A program made the translations under genes and the position numbers. The notes under the pieces were generated by a model that was given only the letters and a program-made list of their open reading frames with translations, made no database searches and was not told the origin of the DNA. Source: Halichoerus grypus (Eukaryota > Chordata > Mammalia > Carnivora > Phocidae). From it: a DNA stretch of 64,000 nucleotides. Each line of letters begins with the position of its first letter. The first letter of the stretch is position 1. Of this stretch, positions 24,301-37,352 are shown one piece after another. The DNA lies in the NCBI RefSeq assembly GCF_964656455.1, contig NC_135726.1, positions 29,293,930-29,357,929 on the forward strand, in the 5' to 3' direction.

Positions 24301-24549
24301 GTTATTTACTCCCTTATTCTGGGTAATGAGTTTTATTTAGTAGTTATGAATTATCTATAAAAGAATCTATGTGTAACCCATCAAATTACACTTTATGCCA
24401 TAAATTAATGCTACATGAGAAATTCAGATATTAATTTACCTGGGTGAACTACAGCAGAAACATGTAAAAGGTCTCCATAAAATTTTATATATATAAAATG
24501 CCTCAATTAGCTACACTGGTGATAAAAATAAAAATTATTGTAAAATTTT

Positions 24550-24690
24550 AGAACAGATGAAGAAACAAAAGCCCATCCAGAGACAAAAGGTGACTGGCAA
24601 GAGATTACATGACTGGTCATGAGAAAATCACACCTCATATTCTCATTTCCCAAGTACGAGGTCATTTCCACTATAGTCCCACACCGACTC
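24550..24690 (-). repeat. MIR SINE fragment
   Basis: 'acagatgaagaaacaaaagc' and 'caagagattacatgactggt' match reversed MIR core order. Confidence 0.6.
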
Positions 24691-25097
24691 AGAGGCTAGA
24701 AAAATTTTATCTTTTAAAAACTGTTCAATTTGTGACTTAAAAAGAACATATAAATACAAAAATCTTAAGTGATTTTAATTAAAAGCAATCCTATTTTTAA
24801 AATTTAAAACAAATGTTTATAGCACTAATTTTGGACACCCAAGCCTTGGCTGCTTTGGTAGCTCTACAATGCTTTCAAGAAATTCTTTTAAGAAATTTAC
24901 TTAGCATTTCTTTTTGTTTCCAATAATGGGAGCCTACGCTGTTGCAGACCAAAAATTCAGCCAGAGTAAATAATCTCATAATCCACAAAACATCAGAAAA
25001 AATTCTCGGGAGGATTTTGCCTCAGTAGTAACACAAAAATGACCCTAGACTGCTCCTCTGCTCTTTCCTAAAAAATCTTAAATCAAGACTAAAAGGA

Positions 25098-25281
25098 TTA
25101 GGGGCTACTGGGTGGCTCAGTCAGTTAACCATCTGCGTTCGGCTCAGGTGATGATCCAGGGGTCCTGGGATCAAGTTCCGCATCCGGCCCGCTGCTGAGC
25201 CTGCCCCTCCTCCTGCTCATGCACTCTCCTCTCTCTCTCTCTCTCAAATAAATAAATAATATCTTAAAAAAAAAAAAAAAA
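25098..25281 (+). mobile_element. SINEC-family SINE
   Basis: Head 'ctactgggtggctcagtcag', CT-rich tract, A16 tail. Flanked by diverged duplications gactaaaagga (25087-25097) and gactgaaagga (25282-25292). Confidence 0.92.
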
Positions 25282-25431
25282 GACTGAAAGGATCAAACTA
25301 TTTCTAATCAAAAACTACAACCATGGAAAGCTAGCTAAGACTATAAGGCAAAGTAATGGAGAGAAAAATCAATTGAAACTGGCTCCAAAATGGTACAAGT
25401 GACAAAATTAGAAGTACATTTTAAAAAGTGA

Positions 25432-25630
25432 GGGCGCCTGGGTGGTTCAGTCAGTTAAGCATCCAGTTCTTGATTTCGGCTCAGGTCGTGATATCTAGCC
25501 CTGCATCAGGCTTCACGCTCAGTGCAGAGTCTGCTTGAAGATTCAATCTTTCCCTCTTCCCCTACCCCTACCCCCACCAAATAAATAACTAAATAAAATC
25601 TTTAAAAAATAATAAAGTAATTAATAAAAA
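25432..25630 (+). mobile_element. SINEC-family SINE, older subtype
   Basis: Head 'gggcgcctgggtggttcag' with the older 'ttaagcatccagttcttgat' body. Flanked by tttaaaaagtga copies ending at 25431 and at 25631-25642. Confidence 0.92.
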
Positions 25631-25642
25631 TTTAAAAAGTGA

Positions 25643-26980
25643 TATAACTGTCATTCATAAGCTCAAAAAGACTGAACATGGTAAGTAGAGAAACAGAAGA
25701 AATAAAGAAAATTAAATTATGCTTCTAGACAGGGAAACCTCAACGTCTGAGATGAAATACAAACAGGAGAGGATTCAAAGCAGATTAGATATCACTGAAG
25801 AAAAGAACAGTGAACATGAAAACATATCAGTGGAAATTACCCAAAAGGAAGCACAGGTTTAAAAAAACAACAACAACAAAAACATTAACAGAGTATTAGT
25901 GAGCTGTGAGAGGGCTTTAAGCAGTATAATACATGTAATTAGAGCCACCAAAGAATAACAAAGAGAATGAGAAAAAGAAAAAGAACTGACCAAAAATTTT
26001 CCAAATTTGATTAAAACTATAAATCATATTCACAGAGCCCTAGGCACAAAAAAATAAGGAAATAACACTATAGCACAATATAATCAGCTTACTCAAAATC
26101 AGTGAAAAGAGAAAATCTTAAAAGCAGAGAAAAAGAAATAGTATGTACACAGAAACAAATCATTACATGGAATATCTTGTTGGAACAATGTTAGCCAGAC
26201 GACAGTGAAAAAACATTTTCAAATAACTGAGAGAAAAATATTTGTCAACTAGGTTTCTATAGCAAGCCAAATGTCTTTCAAAAACAAAGGCAAAATAAAC
26301 ATGTTTGCATATACAGAAAAATAAAAATAATTTAATACCAGCAAAGCTTCACTGTAAGAAATGATAAAGACCTCCAAGCAGAAAGAAATGACACTAGGTA
26401 GAAATCTGAGTTTACACAAAGGAATGAAGAGAATCAAAAATAGTAACTCACTGGAAATATAAAAGACTTTATCCTCACTATTTAAATCTTTATGAAAGAT
26501 AACTATTTAAAGCAAAAATAATAGTACATTGTGGGGTTTATAATATATGTAGAAGTTAAATGTACAACAACAATACCACAATGGTCAAAAAGAAATGGAA
26601 GTATATTGTTATAAAATTCTTAAACTACATTTAAAGTGCAATAGTACTACTTAAAGAAATATTCTATTAAGATAAAGATGGATGCTAGAAACCCTAAAAC
26701 AACCATAAAATAACAACAAAGAGTTACAGGTAATAAGCCAACAAGGGAGATAAAATGGAATCATGTAAAATCAATCCAAAATGGGAGAAATAGAGAAAAA
26801 AGGAGAACAAAGGGTAGATAGTAAAATGTCAGAACTAAACCCAACCACATCAACAATCACATTACATATAAACAGTCTAAACAACTCAATTAAAAGGAAG
26901 TGACTGCCAGGTTACATTTTTAAAAATATCCAAGTATCTGCTGTCTATAACAAATTGACTTAAAATATAAAGAAACAAAC
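25643..26980 (+). mobile_element. Old L1 LINE, upstream part (ORF1-ORF2 region), interrupted by a younger L1
   Basis: A-rich L1 sequence with spacer and early ORF2 wording ('gtcaactaggtttctatagc', 'atctgctgtctataacaaat'). It stops at 26980, and the next ORF2 portion resumes at about 32940 after the inserted L1. All frames are broken. Confidence 0.65.
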
Positions 26981-28370
26981 AGGATTGAGAGAAGACATAA
27001 AAGCAAAAGGCAAGCTGTCAGTATTCAGTCTGGTGCTTTTCAGGATTGAGAGAAGACACACAAGCTTAAGAATTCTGCCACAAGAGGGAGCAAAAAGCAT
27101 GGGACAGGGATATCCATAGAAGGTTTGCAAAAGCCTCAGAATCCCTAGTAGGGCTGACAGAAGGTATTTCTCTCTGGAAGTCAGTCAGTAAAGACTGGAG
27201 GAGCCAGCAATGCAAGACTTCAAGGAATATGAAAAAATTGGGGAAATGGAGATCTGTGATTTGGCCAATAAACAATTCAAAATAGCTATTTGAAGGAACT
27301 TCAATAAGCTATGAGAATACACAGAAAGATAATTCCATAAAATTAGGGAAACAATGCATGAATAAAACTAGAAGTTAAACAAAGAGACAGAAATGATATA
27401 GAACCAAACAAATTATGAAGCTGAAGAACACAATGAATGAAATAAAAAATACAATAGATAGTATGGACAGCAGAATGGATCAAGCAGAAGAAAGAATCTG
27501 TGAAGGAGAAAACAGGACCTCTGAAACTACCCAGGTAAAGGAGAACAAGGGAAAAAAAAAAAAAAGAGTGAGGAAAGCCTACGTGAGCTATGAGATACCA
27601 TCAAGAGAAGCAGAATATGAACTACTGGAGTCTAAGGAGGAAAAAAAAAGGAGAAGCAGGTAGAAAGCCTATTCCAAAAAATAGTGTCTGAGAATTGCCC
27701 AAATCTGGGGAAGGATTTGGCCATCCAAATTCACGATGCTTTTAGGACCCCCAAACAGATTCAACTCAAAAAGATCTAACTGAAGACACATTATAATAAA
27801 ACTGTCAAAAATCAAAGACAAAGAGAATCTTAAAAGTAGCAAGAGAAGCTTGTCACCTGTAAAGGAACTCTGACAAGGCTATGAATGAATTTCTCAGCAG
27901 AAACCTCACAAACCAAGAAAAAGTGGGGTGATATATTCAAGGTGCTGAAAAAAAAAATGCCAACCAAAACTACCAAAAATACTTTACACCTAGCAAAGTT
28001 GTCCTCCAAAAATGAAGAAAAAATAAAGACTTTCCCACACAAAATCTGAGTGAGTTCCTCCCTACTAGATATGCCTTGCAAGAAATGCTAAATAAATAAT
28101 TCTCCAAGCTGAAATGAAAAGATGCTATTTATTTCAAAGGATGAAAATATACAACATAGAGGTAAAGTACATAGTAAAATTCAGAGCTCTATTAGAGTTA
28201 TACTGTAATATTGTGATGTGTTAACTACTTATCTCTAGTAAAAAGGTTAAAGGACAAAAGCATTAAAACAACTATAGCTACAATAACTTGTTAATGTATA
28301 CACAATATAAAAAGAGACAAATTGTGACATCAAAAACATAAAAGAGGAAGAATAAAAGGGTAGAGTTTTT

Positions 28371-28480
28371 GGAGCACCTGGCTGGCTCAGTTGCTGAAGC
28401 ATGCAACTCCTGATCTCAGAGTTGTGAGTTCGAGCCCCACGATGGGTGTAGAGATTACTTAAAATCTTAAAAAAAATAAA
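28371..28480 (+). mobile_element. Short tRNA-derived SINE (head only) with target-site duplication
   Basis: About 110 bp: 'gagcacctggctggctcag', the B-box-like 'tgagttcgagccccacgatg', then a short A-rich end, with no CT-rich body. Flanked by gggtagagttttt (28358-28370) and gggtagaattttt (28481-28493). It is inserted in the L1. Confidence 0.9.
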
Positions 28481-30760
28481 GGGTAGAATTTTTGTATGCA
28501 GATGGAGTTAAGTTGTTATCAGCATAAAACAGTCTGTTATATGTATAAAATCTTTTATGGAAGCCTCACGGAAACCATAAAGCCAAACCTTAGAGTAGAT
28601 ACAGAAACAAAGAGAAGGAAATCAAAACACACCACTATAAAAAATCATCAATGCACAAAGGAAAACACCAAGAGAGGAAGAAAGGAATAAGGGAACTGCA
28701 AGACAGCCAAAACACAATTGATAAGATGGCATTAGTAAGCCCTTTCCTATTCATAATCATTCTAAATGTTAATGAATTAAATTCTCCAATCAAAAGACAT
28801 AGAGTGGCTAACCAGATTTTTTTTAAAAAGACCCAACTATACACTGCCTACAAGAGACACACATAGGCTCAAAGTAAAGGGATGGAAAAAGATAGTCCAC
28901 GCAAGATGGAAACCAAAAAAGAAAAGGGGTAGCTATACATATATGAAATAGACTTTAATTCAACTTTAACAAGAGACAAAGAAGGCCATTACATAATGAT
29001 AGAGGAGTCAACTCATCAAGGGACTAGAACAATAAGTATGTAAGCACCCAACATTGGATACATTAAACAAATACTAACATATCTGAAGAGAGAAACAGAC
29101 AACAATATAATAATAGTATGGGCATTCACTACCCCATCTCAACAATGGATAAATCATCCTGATAGAAAACCAATATGAAAACATTAAACTTGAACTAAAC
29201 TTTAGACCCAATGGACCTAACAGACATACATAAAACATTCCATCCAACAGCAGTAGAATACACATTCTTCTTAAGCACAAACAGAACATTCTCCGGGTCA
29301 GATCATATGTTAGGCAACAACACAAGTCTTACCTAATTAAAAAGCAAAAAAACAAGAAACAAAAAGAAAAACTGAAATGAAACCAAGTATCTTTTTCAAC
29401 CAGAATGGTATGAAACTAAAAACGAGTAACAGAAGGAAAGCTGAAAAATCCACAAATATGAGCAAATTAAATAACACACTCCTGAACCAACAGGTCAAAG
29501 AAGATATCAAAACAGAATTTTAAAAATATCTTGAAACAAATGAAAATGGAAACAAAATATCAAAACTTATGGGATACAGCAAAAGCAATTCTGAGAAGAA
29601 AATTTATAGTGATAAATGCTTAAGTTAAAAAAACAGAAAGATCTCCAATAAGCAACCTAACTTTATACCTCAAGGAACTAGACAAGAAGAACAAACTGAG
29701 CCCATGTTTGCAGAAAGAAGAAAATAACCAAAAGCAGAACGGAAAGAAATGAAATGGAGTTCAAAAAAACGATGGAAAAGAACAAAATTAAGAGCTCAGG
29801 TTTTTTTTTTTAAAGATAAGCAAAACTGACAAACCTTTAGCTCACCAACTAGGGAAAAAAGAGAGAAGACTCAACTAAATAAAATCAGAAATGAAAGAGG
29901 AGATACTACAACTGATGCCACAGAAATAGAAAGGATTGTAAGAGAACACTATGAACAATTATATACCAATTAATGGAATAACCTAGAAGAAATGTATAAA
30001 TTCCTAGAAACAGTCACCTACTAAGACTAAATCATGAAGAAATAGAAAATCTAAACACACCAGTAACAAGTAAAAAGATTCAATGAGTTATCAAAAAACT
30101 CCCAACAAAGAAAAGCCCAGGACCAGATGGTTTCACTGGTTAATCTACCAAACATTTAAAGAAGAAATAATGAATATCCTGCTCAAACTTCTCTAAAAAA
30201 TTAAAGAGGAAGGAACACTCCCAAACTCATTTTACAAGGCCAGCATTGCCCTGATACCAGAGTCCAGTAATGATACTACAAGAAAAAACAAAACAACAAC
30301 AACAATAAAACTACAGGCCAATATTCTTGATGAATACAGATGTAAAAAAATTCTCAAAAAAATATTAGGAAACCAAATTCAACAGCATGTTAAAAGGATC
30401 ATACACCATAATCAAGTGGTATTTATACCTGGTATGCAATGGTGTTCAGTATACATAAATCAATAAGTGTAATAGACCACATTAATAAAATGTAACATAA
30501 AAATCATATGATCATCTCAAATGCTAAAAAAAAAAAAAAGCATTTGACAAGATACAGTATCCCTGGCATGATTAAAAAAAAAAAAAAAACTCTTTTAAAA
30601 ACATTTGGTATAGATAAAAATGTACCTCAACATAATAAAGGCCATAGAGGACAAGCCCACAGCTAACAACATACTCAATGAAGAAAGATTTAAAGCTTTT
30701 CTTCTAAAATCAAGACAAAGGTGCCTAGTCTCACAACTCCTATTCAAAATATTACTAGAG

Positions 30761-30955
30761 GGGCGCCTCGGTGGCTCAGTCATTAAGCATCTGCCTTCGG
30801 CTCAGGTCATGATCCCACGGTGCTGGGATCGAGCCCCACATCGGGCTCCCAGCTCAGCGGGAAGTCTGCTTCTCCCTCTCCCACTTTCCCTGCTTGTGTT
30901 CCCTCTCTCGCTGTCCCTCTCTCTGTCAAATAAATACATAAAAAATCTTTAAAAA
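30761..30955 (+). mobile_element. SINEC SINE with target-site duplication
   Basis: Full-length element in L1 ORF2. Flanked by caaaatattactagag (30745-30760) and a diverged caaaatattatagaag copy from 30956. Confidence 0.95.
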
Positions 30956-31035
30956 CAAAATATTATAGAAGTCCTAGCCAGAGCAAGTAGGCAAGAAAAA
31001 GAAAGAAAAGACATCCAAATCAAAAGGAAGAAGCA

Positions 31036-31239
31036 GGGGTGCCTGGCTGGCACAGTCAGTTAAGCATCCATCTCTTGGTTTGGCTCAGGTTGTCACCCCA
31101 GGGTCCTGGGATCGAGCCCTGCATCAGGCTCCCTGCTCCGCAGGAAGCCTGCTTCTCCCTCTCCCACTCCCCCTGCTTGTGTTCCCTCTCTCGCTGTGTC
31201 TCTCTCTATCAAATAAATAAATAAAATCTTTTAAAAAAA
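31036..31239 (+). mobile_element. SINEC-family SINE at an L1 deletion junction
   Basis: Full-length element (head 'aggggtgcctggctggcaca', young-type CT-rich body, (AAATA)n tail). No matching duplication is seen: the left flank ends gaagaagc and the right flank begins ttccaatggc. These flanks are separated by several hundred bases in ordinary L1 ORF2. Confidence 0.9.
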
Positions 31240-32939
31240 ATTCCAATGGCTTTTTTCACAACAATAAAAAATACCCTAAGCTTATATGAACCACAAAAGA
31301 CCCCAAAACAGCCAAAGCAATCCTGAGAAAGAACAAAGTTGGGGCCTCACATTTCCTGATTTCAAACTATACTACAATGCTATAGTAATAAAAACACTAT
31401 CTTATTGGCATAAAAACAGACACGGAGAGCACTGGAACAGAATCAACAGCCCAAAAATAAACTCTCTATATATGGTCAATTAACATTTGACAAAATAGCC
31501 AAGAATACTCAATGGGCAAAGAATAGTTACTTCAATTAATGGTGCTGGGAAAACTGGATAATCACATGCAGAGAATGGAACTGGACCCCTACCTTACACA
31601 AGTCATAAAAATTAACTCAAAATGGATTAAAGACTTAAACATAAGACCTGAACTCATAAAGCTCCTAGAAGAAAAATTAGGGAAAAAGCTCCTTGACATT
31701 GATCTTCACAATTATTTTGGGGGTATGACAAGAAAAGCACAAGCGACAAAAGCAAAAATACATGAGTGGGACTATATGGAACTAAAAAGCTTCTGCACAG
31801 CAAAAGAAACAACGAAAAAATAAAAAGTCAACTTATGGAATGGGATAAAATATTTGCAAACCATCTCTCTGATAAGGAGATATTATCCAAAATATATAAG
31901 GTACTCATACAACTCAACAGCAAAATAAAAAAAAAAAAAATCTGATTTTAAAAAGGGCAGAGAACCTAAATAGACATTTTTCCAAGGAAGACATGCAAAT
32001 GGCCAAGAGTAACATAAAAAGGTGCTCAACATCACTAATCATCAGGAAAATGCAAATCAAATCCACAGTGAGGTATTACCTCACACCTGTTAGAATGGAT
32101 ATTATCAAAAAGAGAAGAGATAACAAGTCTTGGTGAGAAAAGGGAATCCAGACCCTTACGCACTGTTGGCAGGAATGTACAGACACTATAGAATACAATA
32201 TGGACGTTCCTCAAAAAATTAAAAATAGAACTACCATATGCCATAGCAATCCCACTTCTAGGTACATGTCCAAAAACAAAAACAAAACCAAAACCAAAAA
32301 AATAAAACCAGGATCTTAAAGAGGTATCCACACTTCCATGTTCACTGCAACATTATTCACAATAACCAAGATATGGAAACACCCTAAGTGTCCATCTATG
32401 GATGAATGGATAAAGATGATATATCTATATAATAAAATATTATCCAGCTATGATAAAGAAGGAAATCCTGCCACTTGGGATAATATGGATAAACCCTGAG
32501 GGCAATATGCTAAGTCAGAAAGATAAAAGACAAATACTGCATGATCTCACTTATGTGTAGAATCTAAAAAAGCCAAACTATAAAACAGAAAGCAGAATGG
32601 TGATTGCCAGGGGCTGGGGGGAGGGGAAGGAGGGATGTGGAGATGTTGGTCAAAGGGTACAAACTTCTAGTTATAGGACGAGTAAGTTCTAGGGATGTAA
32701 TGTACAGCATGACGACTATAGTTAACAATACTGAAAGTTGCTAAAGGAGCAGATCTTAAATGATCTCACCAAAAAGAAAAAAAGTAATTATGTGAGATGA
32801 TGGAGGTTTTAATTAACCCTATTGTGGTAATCATTTTGCAATACTTACATATATCAAATCATCACATTTTACAACTTAAACTTACACAATGTTATATGTC
32901 AATTATACCTCAGTAAAGCTGGGGGGGGGGTGTATGGTG

Positions 32940-35765
32940 CTATAACAAAATGAAATTAAATATAAATCACAGAAATAGATCTAGAAAATCCCTAAATATT
33001 TGGAAACTAAATAACCCACTTCTAGATAATCCATGGGTCAAAAAAGAAGCCAAACAAGAAATTAGAAACTATTTTAAATTGAATGAAAATGAAAAAAATT
33101 TTCAAAATTTCTGGGATATAGCTATATCTACAAGCCTATATTAAAAAAAGAAAAATGGTTTCAAATCAATGACCTCAGGTTCCACCTGGAAAAAAATAGA
33201 AAAAGAGGAGCAAATGAAACCTGAAGTAAGCAGAGGAAAGAAAATTATAAAATACCAGAGTAGAAATCAATAACATAGAAAACCAAGAAGTAAAGAAAAT
33301 CAAAGAAACCAGAAGCTAGTTTTTTGAGAAAAGAAAATTTAAAATCTCTAGCTATACTGATAAGGAAAAAAAAAAAAAACACTGAAGTCTCAACATGCCA
33401 ATTACAAGGTAAATAAGGAGGTATTATGAACTTGAGTGAGTAAATTCCAGAACTTGGACAAAATGGAAAAATTCCCTGAAAGACACAGATTACCAAGGTT
33501 CTCTCAAGAAGAAGATAACCTGAATAGCCCCATATCTAATGAAATTGAATTTGTATTTTTAAAACTTCCCACAAAAAAAAAACTCTAACCTCAGAACCTT
33601 CACTGTCCGATTCTATTAAACAGTTCATAAAGAAATATCAATTCTATACAAACTCATCCAAAAAAATTAATGAAATTCCCAAAACCAAGAATTATTACAA
33701 TAAAATTACAGACTAATATTCCTCAGGAATATGAATATGCAAATTATTAACAAAATAGCAAACTGAATCTGACAACACATAAAAAAATAATACATCATCA
33801 TGTATTATTCCACAAACGCCAGAGGTTTAACAGTCTAAAATTGACATAATTCATATTATGAATCATCAGCTTTACTGATGACTAACAAAGAAAAACCATA
33901 TGGTGATATGAATTGATACAGTAAGAACATTAGGTAATACCCAACATCAATCCCGCCAAACACACTCAGTAAACTAGGGAACTTCCTCAACCTGAGAAAG
34001 GAATCTGTGAAAACCATACAGCTAACATCATACCTAGCAATGAAAAGACTAAATGACTTCACTGTATGATCCGGAAAAAGGCAAGCATGTCTGTTGTCAT
34101 CCCTCTATTCAAGACTGTACTGAAGGTTCTAGCCAGTGCAGCAGAGCCAGAAAAAGAAATGAGAGGCATCTAGACAAGGAAGAAATAAAGAAAAGGTAAA
34201 ACTGTCCTTATTTGCATATAACATAAGCACCTGTATAGAAAATCATACAGGTTCTACTAAAAAAGCAACTAGAACTAGTAAGTTCGGCAAGGTTGCAGGA
34301 TACAACCTACAGGACAAGGTTGCAACCAACTAAATGAAACTAAAATTTTTTAAAATATCACTTACAATAACATCAAAAATTAAAAACTACTTAGGGATAT
34401 CTGGCAAAAGGCTTTCCAAACTCACAAAAGAAACAACAACAACAACAACAAGACAATGCTAAAAGAAATTAAAGAATTTCTAAATAAATGTGGAGACATG
34501 CTATGTTCATGCTCAGGAGACTCAATAAAATGTCAAACTGTCCCCAAAATGATGTAATCCCAATCCAAGATCCCTGTAGGCTTTTTCTGTAAAAATTAAC
34601 ACAATTAAAATTTATATGGAAATGCAAAGACCTAAAGCGGCAAACAACTTTACAAAAGAAGAATAAAGTTGAAGGACTTCACTCTACCTCCCAAGACTTA
34701 TATAAAACTACAGAAATCAAGGCAGTGTGGTACTGGCATAAAGTAGACAAACAGATTAAATGGAACAAAACAGAATCCCAAAGTAGACACACCTGTTTGT
34801 GGTCAATGGATTCTGAGAAAGATTCAAAGTTAATTCAGTGGAAGAAGAAAAAAATCCTTCTAACAAATAATTCTTGAAGAATTAGATACCCATATTAAAA
34901 CAAATGAGTAAGAACTTTAATCCACATCTTGTATCAAAAATAGAAATTAACTCTAAATGAATATATGAATATAAAACCCAACTATAAAAATAAAGATAAA
35001 ATTTAAACTATAACACTGGTAGAAGAAAACATAAATTCTTTAAGTCTTTAGGGAAGGCAGTTTTCTTAAACATGAAACCAAAAGCACAATCCGTAAAAGG
35101 AAAAAAAAATTATAAACTTCATCAAGAACTTCTACTCTTAAAACCCTCAAAGCTAGAACTCTAATACACTGCTCTCATGAAAATAAAATGGTCCAATCAG
35201 TCTGGAAGACAATCTGCCAATTTCTGAAAAAGTTAGATACAGACCTACAACATGACGGCACATGTACATAAATGTTCAAAGCAGCTTTATCTGTAATTGC
35301 CAATAATTGGAAATAACCCAAATGTCCATCAACAAGTGAACAAATAAAGAAATTGGAGTATAATGAAAAAAAGAAAAAGAAATTGTGGTGTATCGATACA
35401 AAAATCACTACTCAGCAATAAAAAAGAATGAATTACCGATACACACAACAACATGGATGAATCTGAAAACCACTATGCTGAGTGAAAGAAGCCAGGCCAA
35501 AACAAAGGGTACTGTACTGGAGGAGTCCATTCATGTAAAATTCTAGAAAATGAAAATTATTCAATTGTGACAAAAAGCAGATGAGTGGTTGACTGGGGCC
35601 AGGGCTGGAGGGAAGTATCGCTAAGAGGTACAAAGAAACTATGGGAGGTAATGAGTAATATTCAGCAAGTCTATACATATGTCAAAACTTATCAAGTCAT
35701 TTAATTTAAATACGTGCAGTTTTTTGTATGTCAGTTATACCTCAATAAACTGGTTTTGAAAAAAG
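32940..35765 (+). mobile_element. Old L1 LINE, downstream part (ORF2 to 3' end)
   Basis: ORF2 resumes ('ccctaaatatttggaaacta', 'gaagccaaacaagaaattag'), continues through the reverse-transcriptase region and ends with 'cagttatacctcaataaact' near 35750. More diverged than the L1 at 26981-32932 and probably the same element as 25643-26980. Confidence 0.75.
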
Positions 35766-36179
35766 AGAGGAGGGAAAGTGAGGATTACTGAAATACGGCG
35801 TATCTTGCCTGCAAAACTGGACCTGTTGTCATTTGGAGCATAAGACTCTTGGTTACTATTCAGTTTCTTTCACCACTTCAGTCAAACTTCCTACTACTTC
35901 TTGAGGCAATTTAAGTAATGCACATTTTTCAAGTTATGTATACACTTCATCTAAGTTAGCTCTCAAATGTATCATATTTTTTATCATTCTTAGAAATCAG
36001 GAATACCAGTTGTGTACCCTCTTTTGAGTCCCTAATACCAGATCACACAGGATTTGCTTCTTTCTCATATTCTCATTATTGTTCTCCAGAGTTTTAGTTT
36101 TGTATTTACTTTAAAACAGAAAAGTAGTATTTTAAACCAATAATTAAGTAAATTTCCATCCATTTCTATGGTAACCCTG
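35766..36179. other. Intron 1 sequence without a recognised element
   Basis: No gene or repeat was recognised. Confidence 0.4.
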
Positions 36180-36694
36180 TTTCTGTATTAAAAACTTTCC
36201 TTCTGGATTCACTTTTGTTCTTACTAAACTGTAACAGTTCTAGTGAGAATCCATGGATGATAACTCTCCTCTCCTCATCCTTTTTTATGACTGAAAATAC
36301 CTATATTTTTTCATCAGTTTTTAAAACTGAAATTAATTATAATCTTCCCTTAGCACTTCGAAGATTTTTTTCTCCTATCTTCCAGCATCTGTTGCTAATA
36401 AGACTCTTTTGTAAATAATCTGCATTTGGAGAGAGGGGCAAATCTCCAGGATTTTTTTGTATTCTACAGTTTCAAAATGATGGTCCTGCTCAAAGTATCT
36501 GAAGACTCATATCTTTCATTGTCTTTCATTATATAAGGAAAATTCTCAACTCCTAGCTCTTCACATTTTGCTTCTCCATCATGACTTTCATTGTCTTTTT
36601 CTGGAACTCCTGAGAGATATATGTTGGAACCTCTCAATATATCCTGCAAGTCTGCATGTGTGTTCTCATTCTCTTGTTCTCCCTCTCTCTTTCG

Positions 36695-36712
36695 TTCTCT
36701 CTCTCTCTCTCT
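36695..36712. repeat. (TC)n microsatellite
   Basis: Nine TC units within a longer pyrimidine-rich tract (36676-36720). Confidence 0.9.
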
Positions 36713-37049
36713 TCCTTTCTTAATCTTTTGACTCTTCTAGGTGAATTCCTTAGTGCTCTCCTCAAATTCACCAATTCTCATTTTAATTCTATCTAAAGTT
36801 CACCCTATCTATTGAGTTTATTATTTCTATGACATTACTTTTCATTTCCAAAATTTAGAACTGGCTCTTTTTCATATATAGCTGTTCCTGTTCCATTTAT
36901 GCATATTTGGGGGCTTTTTAAATTTTCCTTTTTATTAATGTGATGCATCTATTTATCCCTTTGAATTTCCTGAACATCTGAACATGTTTATTTTGGTTTG
37001 ACTTTAAAAAAAAGAAAAAAATTTTTTTTAAGAAAAAAATTCTTTCCTT

Positions 37050-37150
37050 TTTTGTTTTAGTGAGCATACCTATGCCCAGTGTGGGGCTTGAACTCATGAC
37101 CCCAAGATCAAAAGTCACATACTATACTGAATGAGCCAGCCAGGCACTCC
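37050..37150 (-). mobile_element. Short tRNA-derived SINE, minus orientation
   Basis: Reversed head 'gagccagccaggcactcc' and reversed B-box region 'gtggggcttgaactcatgac'. Like the copy at 28371, it lacks the CT-rich body. Confidence 0.75.
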
Positions 37151-37217
37151 AGGCTTTGACTTTTCTATAAAATTAATCTCATCTGGAATAATTCTTTGTT
37201 CTCATTGTTGAGTGTGT

Positions 37218-37335
37218 TAGCTATACTTTTTTCAAATTTTTACTTAAAATCTAGTTAGTTAACATACAGTGTAATACTGTTTTCAGGAGTAGAATTCAGT
37301 GATTCATCACTTACATTAAACATTCAACACAAGTG
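37218..37335 (-). mobile_element. Carnivore-type L1 3' end, strongly 5'-truncated, minus orientation
   Basis: 'aaaatctagttagttaacat', 'acagtgtaatactgttttca' and 'ttcagtgattcatcacttac' are the reversed 3' end of lineage-specific carnivore L1 elements as I recall them. Confidence 0.65.
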
Positions 37336-37352
37336 CTTTTGCTTTCTTCAAG

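Larger units (their letters stand above)
26981..32932 (+). mobile_element. L1 LINE, near full length but inactive, inserted in an older L1
   Basis: Order in the plus direction: 5' region from about 27040; ORF1 remnant at 27415-27663 (coiled-coil-like MKLKNTMNEIKNTIDSMDSR); ORF2 endonuclease region about 28830-29700; reverse-transcriptase region about 29900-30760; ORF2 C-terminal region at 31286-31823; 3' UTR to a G10 run at 32923-32932. Stops and frameshifts occur throughout, so no protein can be made. Three SINEs interrupt it (28371, 30761 and 31036), and several hundred bases of ORF2 appear to be missing at 31036-31239. Confidence 0.8.
36180..37215 (-). mobile_element. Old L1/HAL1-type LINE fragment, minus orientation
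   Basis: Reversed L1 5'-region wording: 'tcctatcttccagcatctgt', 'ctggaactcctgagagatat', 'caaattcaccaattctcatt', 'atttccaaaatttagaactg'. A short SINE interrupts it at 37050-37150. The exact subfamily cannot be told by eye. Confidence 0.55.

Noticed and set aside
28371..28480. Possible tRNA gene
   Set aside because: The A and B boxes belong to a tRNA-derived SINE with a target duplication and A-rich tail; no cloverleaf with a proper acceptor stem is evident.
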